Part shown: piece after piece, positions 1 through 7,157 of the stretch
Layout of the letters: every line of letters begins with the position of its first letter
Position numbering within the stretch: the stretch's first letter is position 1
Assembly: GCF_019232825.1 (NCBI RefSeq)
Contig: NZ_JAFAND010000093.1
Span: forward strand, 1-53,231
Direction: 5' to 3'
Source: Paludibacterium sp.
GTDB lineage: Bacteria > Pseudomonadota > Gammaproteobacteria > Burkholderiales > Chromobacteriaceae
Length of the DNA: 53,231 nucleotides
Notes under the pieces: generated by a model
The model's database searches: none
What the model was told of the DNA's origin: nothing
What the model saw: only the letters and a program-made list of their open reading frames with translations
Position numbers and translations under genes: made by a program

Positions 1-300
1 GAATCCGATCAGCGCCTGGCGGCTGGCCTCGGCTTGCGCCGCCTCGATCTGCGGCCCTTGCGGCGTGAAACGCACGGCGAACCAGGCAAATTGGGTCGGC
101 GACAGGGGGAGCGGTGCGCGCAATGACGCAATCAGCACATCGTCGGCCAGGCCATCCGCGAGCCCCAGCAGGTCCGATTCATTGCTGCCGACGCCATGCA
201 GCAACAGCACGGCGCCGCTGGGTGGCATAGCGGGCGCCGACAGGCGGTGGACCAGGGCGGAGCCTGGCAATACGGTGGGCGCTGAAAAGGAGCGGGGCAT
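1..300 (-). CDS. alpha/beta hydrolase (phospholipase/carboxylesterase-like), cut by window edge
   Basis: Only the first 100 codons are present; the frame is open to base 1 and the rest lies outside the window. The start is the ATG at 300-298. The visible protein has a beta strand followed by LLLHGVGSNESDLLGLA (residues 35-51), the HG oxyanion-type motif typical of predicted esterases of the carboxylesterase/phospholipase (YpfH-like) family, then a segment RAPLPLSPTQFAWF that resembles the family's substrate-pocket loop. The Ser nucleophile (GxSxG) and the Asp/His residues would lie beyond the edge, so activity cannot be judged. It probably hydrolyses a carboxylic ester in the cytoplasm; the substrate is unknown. 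Confidence 0.75.
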   Translation of the reverse strand, partial: MPRSFSAPTVLPGSALVHRLSAPAMPPSGAVLLLHGVGSNESDLLGLADGLADDVLIASLRAPLPLSPTQFAWFAVRFTPQGPQIEAAQAEASRQALIGF

Positions 301-572
301 AGCAAGCGCAAGATAAGGTGAGTGATGCCTTAGCCTACGGCGGAATAGTAGGTAAATAAACGATGTAAACGGCAATTAATCGTTTCCTCTTGGGAAACAA
401 TTAGTGGGTGTTGAATTTTCAGATTTTCCTGACAGTCACGCTATCTTGTCGAATCGGCGCTTGCTGGATAAGGTGGTGGGCGCGGCATTCGCCGTGTTTT
501 ATTGAGGCGCGAGCCCGGGGCGTTACCAGCACCCCGGACCCGCTAACCAAACCCACTGTACAGGAGCGAGTC
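301..572. other. intergenic region with a small inverted repeat
   Basis: This gap separates divergent genes. It holds an inverted repeat, GTTTCC at 382-387 and GGAAAC at 393-398 with a 5-base loop, which could be an operator. I see no convincing pair of promoter hexamers. AGGAG at 562-566 is the ribosome binding site of the next gene. Confidence 0.4.
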
Positions 573-830
573 ATGGCTACTCATGATGGTAAGGCAGTTC
601 ACGTCGTTTCTCCAACCCAGCGTTTCCGCCAAGAGCAGTTGCTTTCTTTGATCTCGGTGTTGTGCAACCCACGCGAACAGCGTCGCAATCCGGACGTTTG
701 CCGCTTGGTGGTCGATAGCCGTTTGGCGTGGCGCGCGGCGCCGATCGACGCCAACACCTCATGGCTGTATCTTCCCGTGGCGGCGCGGGCGCGGGAGGTG
801 GCCGGCTGCTTGGTTCTCACCGCTGATTAA
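573..830 (+). CDS. hypothetical protein, 85 residues
   Basis: I chose the ATG at 573 because AGGAG lies 6 bases upstream (562-566); the longer reading frame back to 408 has no such site. The product is 85 residues, with no signal peptide or membrane segment. It has a basic N-terminal half (RFRQEQ, NPREQRRNP) and a C-terminal half with alternating hydrophobic residues (LVVDSRLAWRA, WLYLPVA, VAGCLVLTAD) that suggests a small alpha/beta fold. I do not recognise the family. A perfect 7-bp hairpin follows 15 bases after the stop codon. Confidence 0.6.
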   Translation: MATHDGKAVHVVSPTQRFRQEQLLSLISVLCNPREQRRNPDVCRLVVDSRLAWRAAPIDANTSWLYLPVAARAREVAGCLVLTAD

Positions 831-842
831 GCACTAACCGGA

Positions 843-870
843 GGCGGGCCCCGTGAGGGGCCCGGACCGG
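843..870 (+). repeat. 28-bp imperfect direct repeat, left copy
   Basis: Bases 843-870 match 1945-1972 at 24 of 28 positions in the same orientation; the shared core is CCCCGTGAGG. The two copies bracket the lipoprotein gene and the GAPDH remnant, a block of about 1.07 kb. Confidence 0.55.
846..863 (+). terminator. GC-rich hairpin after the 85-residue gene
   Basis: GGGCCCC (846-852) and GGGGCCC (857-863) form a perfect 7-bp stem with a GTGA loop. No T-run follows, so it is a terminator-like or mRNA-end hairpin only. The sequence around it recurs at 1945-1972. Confidence 0.4.
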
Positions 871-1016
871 CACTTCTTCCCTGCGGCGGCTTGACCGATA
901 GTGAGGCTCTCTGGCTCTCGGCGGTTGCGCTGCGCAAAAAATACTATTCAATACCCCCTATCGTTGACTACAAAGCAAATGCAATATGCATAATCAACAT
1001 TCGCATGGGAGGGGGT

Positions 1017-1739
1017 ATGAGTGACCAAAGGGTAGCCGTGCTGGTCTTGAGCGCTGCTGCGGCCGTGCTAATCAGCGGGTGCGGCGTGTTTGAATCCAAA
1101 TATATCGATAATGATCGTGGTGGTACCTACATGCAGGGAGAGCGCTCTTCTTTTACCGCGGGTCAAATCACCGATCTTGATACAGGAAATTGTTGGCAAA
1201 GTACCACGTGCGATGACAATTCGCCTGATGTCATCAAAACCAGCGATGGTAGGCGATTGAAAAAGATTAAAGACTGTCATTTGCTCGGCAAAATCGTGCT
1301 GACCAAACCGAGCGATAGTCAGGCATATGTGCTCTTTCGGCGCGATCCATCCGGTATGGTGGGGGCGGAAGGATCGACTGATCGGTTTTCTCCCGTTATG
1401 TGTGTCAGTCCTGCCGAAGCCGGCAAGAATTTCTCAACCTCTGGTGGCGTTAGCGTGGGGCTGAATGTGAAGGTCGCCGACACGCCGGCATCGCAAAAGA
1501 TGGATGCGAGTAGTGCCGCCAACGAATCCATTGTCAACCTCCAAGGAGAGGATGCGGCCTCTCATTTTACCAATGTCGCGCTATTTCACCTTTGCATGGC
1601 CTATGGCAACGGCATCATCGGGGCAAGTGACTATATCGCTAATTTCAAGACAGTCGTCACCGGTGCCGTTAATATCGCCGCAGGCAAAGATGCTTCGGCC
1701 GGGAGTGCGGCACCAGCCCCCAAAGCGAAGGGTAAGTAA
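1017..1739 (+). CDS. putative outer-membrane or periplasmic lipoprotein, 240 residues
   Basis: The ATG at 1017 starts a classic lipoprotein signal: a hydrophobic stretch VAVLVLSAAAAVLISGC with lipobox LISGC, so Cys22 would be acylated after cleavage. A G-rich Shine-Dalgarno run lies directly upstream; an ATG at 1005 is a possible alternative start. The mature part is rich in Ser, Asp and Gly, contains four further Cys in its N-terminal half (for example in NCWQSTTC) that could form disulfides, and ends in an Ala/Pro/Lys tail. I do not recognise the family. The AT content is clearly higher than in neighbouring genes, and the block is flanked by imperfect direct repeats, so horizontal acquisition is plausible. 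Confidence 0.6.
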   Translation: MSDQRVAVLVLSAAAAVLISGCGVFESKYIDNDRGGTYMQGERSSFTAGQITDLDTGNCWQSTTCDDNSPDVIKTSDGRRLKKIKDCHLLGKIVLTKPSDSQAYVLFRRDPSGMVGAEGSTDRFSPVMCVSPAEAGKNFSTSGGVSVGLNVKVADTPASQKMDASSAANESIVNLQGEDAASHFTNVALFHLCMAYGNGIIGASDYIANFKTVVTGAVNIAAGKDASAGSAAPAPKAKGK

Positions 1740-1788
1740 TTGGCATTTGGGCCGGTGCTCGGGCTTGCCGGGCAGCGGCTGTCGCTTG

Positions 1789-1857
1789 GTTAGGGTGCTG
1801 GCCTGGTATGACAATGAATGGGGTTTCTCGAAACGCTTGCTTGAGCGGGGGTTATGA
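1789..1857 (+). pseudogene. 3' remnant of a glyceraldehyde-3-phosphate dehydrogenase gene
   Basis: Translating 1789-1854 gives VRVLAWYDNEWGF followed by SKRLLERGL and a TGA stop. WYDNEWG(F/Y)S is the near-invariant C-terminal motif of type I GAPDH. Nothing GAPDH-like precedes it: upstream is the tail of the lipoprotein gene and about 50 unrelated bases. Only the last 22 of roughly 335 codons remain, so this is a recombination scar and not a gene. The motif identification is strong; how it arose is inference. Confidence 0.75.
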
Positions 1858-2063
1858 TGGAACAACGCAACTTGTGATCTGCGCCAGCGCATCAAGCCTC
1901 ATGGTGTTTTCTGCGGGGTCTGTGCGTTGTCGGGATTGTCATTAGGCGGACCCCGTGAGGTGCCCGGGCTGGGAGTGTGTAGCGTGCGTTCGCGAAGCAA
2001 CGCACGGTTTATAGACATGCAACAAGACTTAAGCGCCGGCAACTTTCTTGCGCAAACACTCAT
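1858..2063. other. intergenic region holding the second direct repeat
   Basis: No reading frame here looks like a gene. It contains the right copy of the 28-bp repeat at 1945-1972. Nothing else is recognised. Confidence 0.4.
1945..1972 (+). repeat. 28-bp imperfect direct repeat, right copy
   Basis: This matches 843-870 at 24 of 28 positions. The hairpin-forming symmetry of the left copy is partly lost here by non-compensating changes, so this copy looks decayed. Confidence 0.55.
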
Positions 2064-2390
2064 TCATTGTTGGTTTCCCGAAATCTGCCCAGCGATCGAG
2101 ATATGCACGTCTTGTTCTTCCAGGCACAGAGCGCTGCCGCCAAAACCAAGCTGCAAACGCTCAAGTGCTGCCTGATCGAGCGTGGCGAGTTCAGGATAGT
2201 TGGCCACAGGCAGCATCACGGGGCTTGCATTGGCAAAGCCGATCAGCAGGGCACGGGGGGCGGGCAGATAGCGTATCGATGTGGCGTGTGAACTGGTGGA
2301 TTGGCGATCGTGCCCACGCGTGATGGCCTGGGCGAGTACGTCTGCTGTCACCGGTTCATCGAGCGGTTCTTTGGCTTTCACGACTGTCAT
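2064..2390 (-). CDS. DUF2442-like protein, 108 residues
   Basis: Residues about 38-105 (TSIRYLPAPRALLIGF, LPVANYPELATLDQAALERL, GGSALCLEEQDVHISIAG) follow the pattern of the DUF2442 family: a two-stranded start, a tryptophan-or-tyrosine-containing 'YP.L' turn, a helix, then a 'D.DISV.G' end. Family members are small proteins often found near toxin-antitoxin or phage genes; their biochemical role is not settled. The N-terminal 35 residues are charged and probably disordered. No partner gene lies next to it here. The start ATG is at 2390-2388. Confidence 0.6.
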   Translation of the reverse strand: MTVVKAKEPLDEPVTADVLAQAITRGHDRQSTSSHATSIRYLPAPRALLIGFANASPVMLPVANYPELATLDQAALERLQLGFGGSALCLEEQDVHISIAGQISGNQQ

Positions 2391-2538
2391 AAGGCTATCT
2401 CCATTGGCGCTGTCCGCAGCTATGCTCAGCGCTATCTTGTTGTGCCACGCATCTAGTAGATATATCCCACGATATGACAGGTTTACCTGTCAGTCAGTTT
2501 CCATGGTGGAGAGGCGTGTTCGCATGCAGGAAGGCCAC

Positions 2539-2573
2539 GCGAGCCCTGTCGCGTGAGCATGCCCAGGGCTCGC
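2539..2573 (-). terminator. hairpin downstream of the quinone oxidoreductase gene
   Basis: GCGAGCCCTG (2539-2548) and CAGGGCTCGC (2564-2573) form a perfect 10-bp stem with a 15-base loop, 10 bases past the stop codon of the leftward gene. There is no T-tract. Confidence 0.45.
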
Positions 2574-2583
2574 GCCTCCTCGC

Positions 2584-3549
2584 TCAGGGAATGAGCAGCA
2601 CCTTGCCGCTCGACCGCCGGCTTTCCAGGAACGCATGCGCTTGTGCGCCATCGGCCAGCGCAAAACGCGCGGCGATATGCACCCGCACGGCGCCACTGCG
2701 AATGCCGTCGAACAGCATCGCGGCGCGCTGACGGCGCTCGTGCGCCGAGGTCAGTACGTTCCATAGATCGCCGCCGCTCAGTGTCTGCGACCGGTCCATC
2801 AGCCAACGCGGATCGACGTGCGGCGGATCGCCGGCCGCCATGCCGTAAAACACGACATGACCGCCGGTGCGCGTGGCGCGCAGGCTGTCGAGCAGTGTGG
2901 TGCCGACCGACTCGTACACCACGTCGACGCCGCGGCCATCGCGGCTACCGGCTTGCGCCTGTTGCACCCAGTCCGATTCGTACAACAGCACTTCATCGGC
3001 GCCGGCTTCGCGTACCGGCGGCACTTTGTCGGCGCGGGAGGTCAGGCCGATGACCTTCGCGCCCAAGCGCTTGGCCATTTGCACCAGTAATAGCCCGACA
3101 CCGCCCGCCGCGGCATGGATCAAAACGGTCTCTCCCGCTTGAATCGCGTGACTATCCGATACCAGATACTGCGCGGTGAGGCCTTGCAGCGCCGAGGCGG
3201 CCGCGATGTCGAAAGCGATATCGTCCGGCAGCGCAATCAGCTTGTCGAACGGCACGGATACCAGCTCGGCATTGGCGTAGGGGGCGTCGGCAAAGACGAC
3301 GCGGGTGCCGACGGGAAAGGGGCTGTCGCCTTCGGCCGAGAGGATCGTGCCCGCCGCTTCATAACCGGCGATGTATGGCGGTTGGCCTTGTAGGTGATAG
3401 TGGCCGCGCCGGCGGTATACGTCGGCAAAGTTCAGGCCGATCGCCTCGGTGCGAACGATCGCATAGCCAGAGGTGGGGATGGGATCGGGAACGTCGATGT
3501 ATTCGAGAACGTCCGGTTCGCCGAAGCGGCTGAAGGTGAGTGCTTTCAA
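2584..3549 (-). CDS. NADPH:quinone oxidoreductase family protein (zinc-independent MDR), 321 residues
   Basis: The protein has the GroES-like N-terminal domain (residues about 1-125) and a Rossmann domain whose nucleotide-binding loop reads AAAGGVG at 146-152, the signature of quinone oxidoreductase-type medium-chain reductases; no structural zinc Cys cluster is visible. It would reduce quinones or enones with NADPH in the cytoplasm. I place the start at a TTG (3549-3547): it gives the family-typical N-terminus MKALTFSRFG, and a GGAG ribosome binding site lies 6 bases upstream (3556-3559). An ATG-started frame reaching 3597 would add 16 atypical residues. Its promoter block is duplicated in front of the semialdehyde dehydrogenase gene at 6250-6317, which suggests joint control by the LysR regulator at 6320. 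Confidence 0.88.
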   Translation of the reverse strand: MKALTFSRFGEPDVLEYIDVPDPIPTSGYAIVRTEAIGLNFADVYRRRGHYHLQGQPPYIAGYEAAGTILSAEGDSPFPVGTRVVFADAPYANAELVSVPFDKLIALPDDIAFDIAAASALQGLTAQYLVSDSHAIQAGETVLIHAAAGGVGLLLVQMAKRLGAKVIGLTSRADKVPPVREAGADEVLLYESDWVQQAQAGSRDGRGVDVVYESVGTTLLDSLRATRTGGHVVFYGMAAGDPPHVDPRWLMDRSQTLSGGDLWNVLTSAHERRQRAAMLFDGIRSGAVRVHIAARFALADGAQAHAFLESRRSSGKVLLIP

Positions 3550-3582
3550 GAAAAACTCCGCGTCCAAGGATGGGTATGAGCG

Positions 3583-3650
3583 ATAGCGTAGTGCCAATCG
3601 CGGGGCGTGTTAAACGAATAATATTGGCGTCAGTAATAAGAAATGCTGAT
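3583..3650 (-). promoter_or_regulatory. 68-bp promoter/operator block, copy 1 (qor side)
   Basis: Three blocks are identical to 6250-6317 and at exactly the same spacing (offset 2667): ATAGCGTAGTG (3583-3593), GTTAAACGAATAAT (3609-3622) and ATAAGAAAT (3636-3644), followed by TGAT (3647-3650). On the minus strand they read as a possible -35 TTTAAC (3614-3609) and -10 TACGCT (3590-3585) with an 18-base spacer, and an AT-rich upstream part that could bind a LysR-type activator. The identity is seen directly; the binding protein is inferred. Confidence 0.6.
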
Positions 3651-3714
3651 GGTGGCGCGGACAAGAATTTTCAATCCAAATGACATGACGCAATGGCGTT
3701 GTTAGAATTTCGTC

Positions 3715-4275
3715 ATGAGAAAAATGTGTATTCTGCTGCAGGGCGCAAGCCTGTTGATGGCGCCTCCCGGTTTTGCCGCTGACGGTGAGCAAGTGCAAGG
3801 GAGTGGTGGCACCTATTTGCACTACAGTTCCAGCCAGTTGCGCGTCGATTGCGATGCGGCCGGCATGGCCGATCAGGCGCGGTGGCAAGACGCGGTGTTG
3901 GCGCTGGCGCCGGCACAGGCGTTTCAGGCCACGCAACGCGCGCTGCCGCGCCTGGGTTATCAGCCGCTCGACCAGGACGCCGATTTCAACTTGATTCGCG
4001 CCGACAAGGATGAGGTGTTGGTCAGCGAAGCCCGGCAAGTGCTGCGCGGCCTGCTGAAGATGAAACTGCCATTGCCGGGCAAACCGGACCATCAAACCAC
4101 CGAGCTGCTGCTCAGCATCCGGCCTGCCGGCAGCGCGCGCGAAAGCCAATTGCGCTTGCGGTTGCAACGGACCGTTTGGGATAGCAACGGCAACGCACGG
4201 ACGATGTTGTGCGGAAATCTCGATGATTACCGCCGCGTGGTCACGGAAATTCGCAAAAGCGCCCTGGGGATGTGA
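3715..4275 (+). CDS. putative periplasmic protein, 186 residues
   Basis: A signal peptide is visible (MRKMCILLQGASLLMAPPGFAADG) with likely cleavage after an AxA near residue 22; a second in-frame ATG at residue 4 is an alternative start. The mature protein has strands such as YLHYSSSQLRVDC and LLLSIRPAGS, and two Cys that could pair. The segment AFQATQRALPRLGYQPLDQDADFNLIRA resembles the alpha/beta modules that lead to or follow lipoprotein or secretion-system components, but I cannot assign a family. It converges on the Crp/Fnr gene, with only 12 bases between the stops. Confidence 0.6.
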   Translation: MRKMCILLQGASLLMAPPGFAADGEQVQGSGGTYLHYSSSQLRVDCDAAGMADQARWQDAVLALAPAQAFQATQRALPRLGYQPLDQDADFNLIRADKDEVLVSEARQVLRGLLKMKLPLPGKPDHQTTELLLSIRPAGSARESQLRLRLQRTVWDSNGNARTMLCGNLDDYRRVVTEIRKSALGM

Positions 4276-4287
4276 CGACGCCCGCGA

Positions 4288-4989
4288 TCATGACGCTGTT
4301 GCCGGGACCTCATCCGCCTCGGTGCCGCGGGCGATCTGCTGGAGCGACAACGCGTCGAGAAGGGTGATATTTCTGCCGCTGACATGGATGGTGCCCTGCG
4401 ATCGCAGCACCTGCAGCGTGCGCGACAGGGTTTCCGGCTCGATATTCAATAGCGAGGCGATCACCGCTTTGTCGCAAGGAAAGCGGGCGCAGCCATCTTT
4501 ATAGTTCAAGTGCAGCAGATAGTTGCCGACCCGGCGCAGCGCATCCGCATGCGAGGTCAAATTGATGTTCTCGGTCAGGGCAAACCAGCGTTTCGCCAAA
4601 TTGCGCGCCAGCATCAGGCTGAGCTCGGCATGCATGCCATGGATGTTATTGAGCATATCCTTGGGGATGCACAATAAGGTGCTATCGCAAAGCGCTCTGG
4701 CGTCATGTTGGTAGATCCTGTCCAACAGCAGCGCCGCCTCGCCGATAAAGTCGCCCGGCTCCAATATTTCGATCACCCGGCTTTTCTTGTCGGAGATGAC
4801 AACGGAAATAATGCCGCTGACGATCAAGAATAAATTGTCGCTGCTTTCATCGATGCAGAAGACGTACTCTTTCGATTTAATCCTTTCGACCGAGGACAGG
4901 GTTAGCAGGTCGTGCAGCGTGGTACCGGAAAACTGTGCGCACAGTTTGGGGTACGCGGATAGAAATGTCGTGATTTCGCCGTGGTTCAT
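4288..4989 (-). CDS. Crp/Fnr-family transcriptional regulator, 233 residues
   Basis: Residues about 25-125 form the cyclic-nucleotide-type beta barrel, with the typical ILEPGDFIGEAALLLD core (residues 74-89) and a following dimerisation helix. Residues about 165-215 form the winged helix (CDKAVIASLLNIEPETLSRTL), with the recognition helix ending PETLSRTL. The N-terminal Cys cluster that binds Fe-S in FNR is absent, so it is not an oxygen-sensing FNR by that mechanism; it could sense a nucleotide, nitric oxide via haem (DNR-like) or another ligand. Targets are unknown. The neighbours offer no clear clue. Confidence 0.85.
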   Translation of the reverse strand: MNHGEITTFLSAYPKLCAQFSGTTLHDLLTLSSVERIKSKEYVFCIDESSDNLFLIVSGIISVVISDKKSRVIEILEPGDFIGEAALLLDRIYQHDARALCDSTLLCIPKDMLNNIHGMHAELSLMLARNLAKRWFALTENINLTSHADALRRVGNYLLHLNYKDGCARFPCDKAVIASLLNIEPETLSRTLQVLRSQGTIHVSGRNITLLDALSLQQIARGTEADEVPATAS

Positions 4990-5117
4990 GAAGCAGGCCT
5001 TTTCGCCGCCTTGGCATGGAAGGCCCCATTAATGTAACGATTCCGTCATGGCGTCCATCCGTCGTCGGGCCGATACGTCGTGGCCAGAGTGATTAGACGC
5101 GCTGGGTGTTGGCCTGA

Positions 5118-5137
5118 GGCGCGCCATTCGGCGCGCT
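5118..5137 (-). terminator. hairpin after the semialdehyde dehydrogenase gene
   Basis: GCGCGC (5119-5124) and GCGCGC (5131-5136) pair around a 6-base loop, 13 bases past the stop of the leftward gene. There is no T-run, so termination by it is uncertain. Confidence 0.3.
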
Positions 5138-5149
5138 CCCCAAGGCGGC

Positions 5150-6214
5150 TTATGCGGTGCCGCGGCGCCGGGCGACGTGCGCATTGAAGTCGGCGCGCTG
5201 GATCAGCGCCTCGGCAATCTGCACCGCGTTGAGCGCCGCGCCCTTGCGGACGTTGTCGGCCACCACCCAGAGATTCAAGCCGTTTGTCACCGTGGGGTCG
5301 GCGCGCAAGCGGGAGACGAAGACGTCATCCTCGCCCGCCGCGCTCAGCGGGGTGGCGTAACCGCCCGGCGCAGGCACGTCGTGCACGGTGATGCCGGGCG
5401 CCTCGGTCAGCAAGCGGCGCGCCGTTGCCACGTCGAGGGCCCTCGCCAATTCGACGTTCACGGCCTCGGCGTGGCCCACCATCACCGGAACCCGCACGCA
5501 AGTGGCGCTCAAGCGGATTTCGGGGGCCAGGATTTTGTGCAACTCCTGCTCCATCTTCCATTCTTCCCGAGTGCGGCCGTCATCGAGGAAGCTGTCGATG
5601 TGCGGAATGACGTTGAACGCATACGGCACCGCCGCTTCGTCGGTTTCTGGCGTCGGCCATGTCACCGTCGAGCCCGCTAGCCGGGCCGTTTCCACTTCCT
5701 GCCGCAGTCTTGCCACCTGGCGCTTGCCGCCACCGGATACCGATTGATAGGTGGCGACCACGACGCGCCGAATGCCGGCGGCGCGGTGCAACGGCGCCAG
5801 CGCCACCGCAAGCTGTATGGTCGAGCAATTGGCCACCGGCAAAATGCGCCGAGCGGACCAGCCGTCCAAGGCGGAGACGTTGACTTCGGGCACGACCAGC
5901 GGCACATCGGGCGCCATCCGGAACGCGGAGCTGTTATCGATTACCACGCAGCCCGTCTCGGCTGCCTGGGGCGAGAGCACGCTCGAATTCTCGCCGCCGG
6001 TGGAGAGAAACAGGATGTCCGTTTGGTTGAAATCGTGGCGAGCCAAATCCGACACCGTGAGCCGGTTGCCGCCGTAGTCGACGGTCTGTCCGACGGAACG
6101 GGCGGATGCCAAGGCCACGACCTGTTCGGCGGGGAAGCCACGCGCGGCCAACGTGGCCAACATGACGCCCCCGACATTGCCGGTGGCGCCGCCGACTGCG
6201 ATACGGTATGCCAT
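5150..6214 (-). CDS. asd: aspartate-semialdehyde dehydrogenase, 354 residues
   Basis: The enzyme reduces aspartyl phosphate to aspartate semialdehyde with NADPH, on the way to lysine, threonine, methionine and diaminopimelate. The N-terminal Rossmann loop GGATGNVGG is at residues 8-16, the catalytic Cys is Cys130 in VANCSTIQ, and the substrate Arg and general-base His are Arg241 and His248 in RVPVMVGHAE. The length is normal. I use the ATG at 6214-6212 (AAGGAC upstream), not the ATG at 6250, because it gives the standard N-terminus. The divergent LysR gene and the shared promoter block are unusual for a housekeeping asd and suggest this may be a second, regulated copy. Confidence 0.87.
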   Translation of the reverse strand: MAYRIAVGGATGNVGGVMLATLAARGFPAEQVVALASARSVGQTVDYGGNRLTVSDLARHDFNQTDILFLSTGGENSSVLSPQAAETGCVVIDNSSAFRMAPDVPLVVPEVNVSALDGWSARRILPVANCSTIQLAVALAPLHRAAGIRRVVVATYQSVSGGGKRQVARLRQEVETARLAGSTVTWPTPETDEAAVPYAFNVIPHIDSFLDDGRTREEWKMEQELHKILAPEIRLSATCVRVPVMVGHAEAVNVELARALDVATARRLLTEAPGITVHDVPAPGGYATPLSAAGEDDVFVSRLRADPTVTNGLNLWVVADNVRKGAALNAVQIAEALIQRADFNAHVARRRGTA

Positions 6215-6249
6215 GTTTCGTCCTTTCTTTTTTGCTTGAGATGGTGGCA

Positions 6250-6317
6250 ATAGCGTAGTGGCTGTGGTTGAATAAGTTAAACGAATAATGATTAAGCAAA
6301 AGATAAGAAATATTGAT
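6250..6317 (-). promoter_or_regulatory. 68-bp promoter/operator block, copy 2 (asd/lysR intergenic)
   Basis: ATAGCGTAGTG (6250-6260), GTTAAACGAATAAT (6276-6289), ATAAGAAAT (6303-6311) and TGAT (6314-6317) are identical in sequence and spacing to 3583-3650. This copy sits between divergent asd and lysR, the usual position for a LysR-type operator that also autoregulates. The minus-strand -35/-10 assignment (TTTAAC at 6281-6276, TACGCT at 6257-6252) parallels copy 1. Confidence 0.62.
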
Positions 6318-6319
6318 TT

Positions 6320-7144
6320 ATGGACGCGGATCTACTGAAGACCTTTCTGGCGGTGATTCGCCAGGGCAGTTTTGTCGGCGCCGCTGAGCAGGTGGGCCGG
6401 ACTCAATCGGCGGTAAGCCAGCAAATTCAGCGGCTGGAAGGCCTCGTTGGCGGTCCTTTGCTGGTGCGGACTAGCCGAGCGATTCGTTTGACGGTGGCCG
6501 GCGAGCGCTTTGTCGAATACGCGCAGCGCTTGGTCGACCTGGCGGATGAGGCCAAGCGCGCCGTGCACGGCTTGGCCGTGCAGCGAACGCTGCGCGTCGG
6601 CATTGTCGAGGATCTGGCAGGGTTTGCCCTGGCGGAGATTTTGCGGCGCTTGCACGATGAGGCGCCGTCGTTGCAACTGGAGATTCACTCGGCGTCGACG
6701 CGCGAGTTATTGCCGCTGCTCGGCTTTCGCTACGATGTGGTGATCGGCATGAAGCCGCTGGCGTCGCGTGGCGGCGTGGAATTGTCGCGGTTGTCATTAT
6801 GCTGGCTGGGCGAGTGGCAGGGCGGACCGGTGCCGCTGGCGCTGCATCCCGATGGCTGCGGCATGCGCCAGGCGGCCATCCAAGCGCTTGATGCCGCGGG
6901 GATCGATTGGCGGGCCGCCATCGTCGCCGACGGTATCTTGCCGAATATCGCCATTGTCCGTGCCGGCCTGGCGGTGACCGTGCTGGCCGATGCCCTCTGT
7001 CCCGCCGACCTGCCGCGCAGCCAGGGCTTGCCCGCGCTGCAACCCCTGTCGCTGCGGCTATTCGCGCACGAAGAAGCTGACCGGCAAGCGACCGAGACGC
7101 TGGGGCGCATCATCAGCGAAACGCTGGGCGCGGCGGTGTGTTGA
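6320..7144 (+). CDS. LysR-family transcriptional regulator, 274 residues
   Basis: The N-terminal winged helix-turn-helix is clear (FLAVIRQGSFVGAAEQVG then RTQSAVSQQIQRLE, residues 9-40), followed by the linker helix and a periplasmic-binding-like effector domain starting near LRVGIVEDLAG (residue 91). The effector domain is a little short for the family. It is divergent from asd with a 105-base gap, and the operator-like block there is copied upstream of the quinone oxidoreductase gene. I infer that it controls both; the co-inducer is unknown. Its stop is 13 bases from the converging ATPase gene. Confidence 0.88.
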   Translation: MDADLLKTFLAVIRQGSFVGAAEQVGRTQSAVSQQIQRLEGLVGGPLLVRTSRAIRLTVAGERFVEYAQRLVDLADEAKRAVHGLAVQRTLRVGIVEDLAGFALAEILRRLHDEAPSLQLEIHSASTRELLPLLGFRYDVVIGMKPLASRGGVELSRLSLCWLGEWQGGPVPLALHPDGCGMRQAAIQALDAAGIDWRAAIVADGILPNIAIVRAGLAVTVLADALCPADLPRSQGLPALQPLSLRLFAHEEADRQATETLGRIISETLGAAVC

Positions 7145-7157
7145 TGCGGGGTGGCGG

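Noticed and set aside
1504-1788. Frame leading into the GAPDH motif
   Set aside because: Before 1789 it overlaps the lipoprotein gene in another frame and shows no GAPDH similarity.
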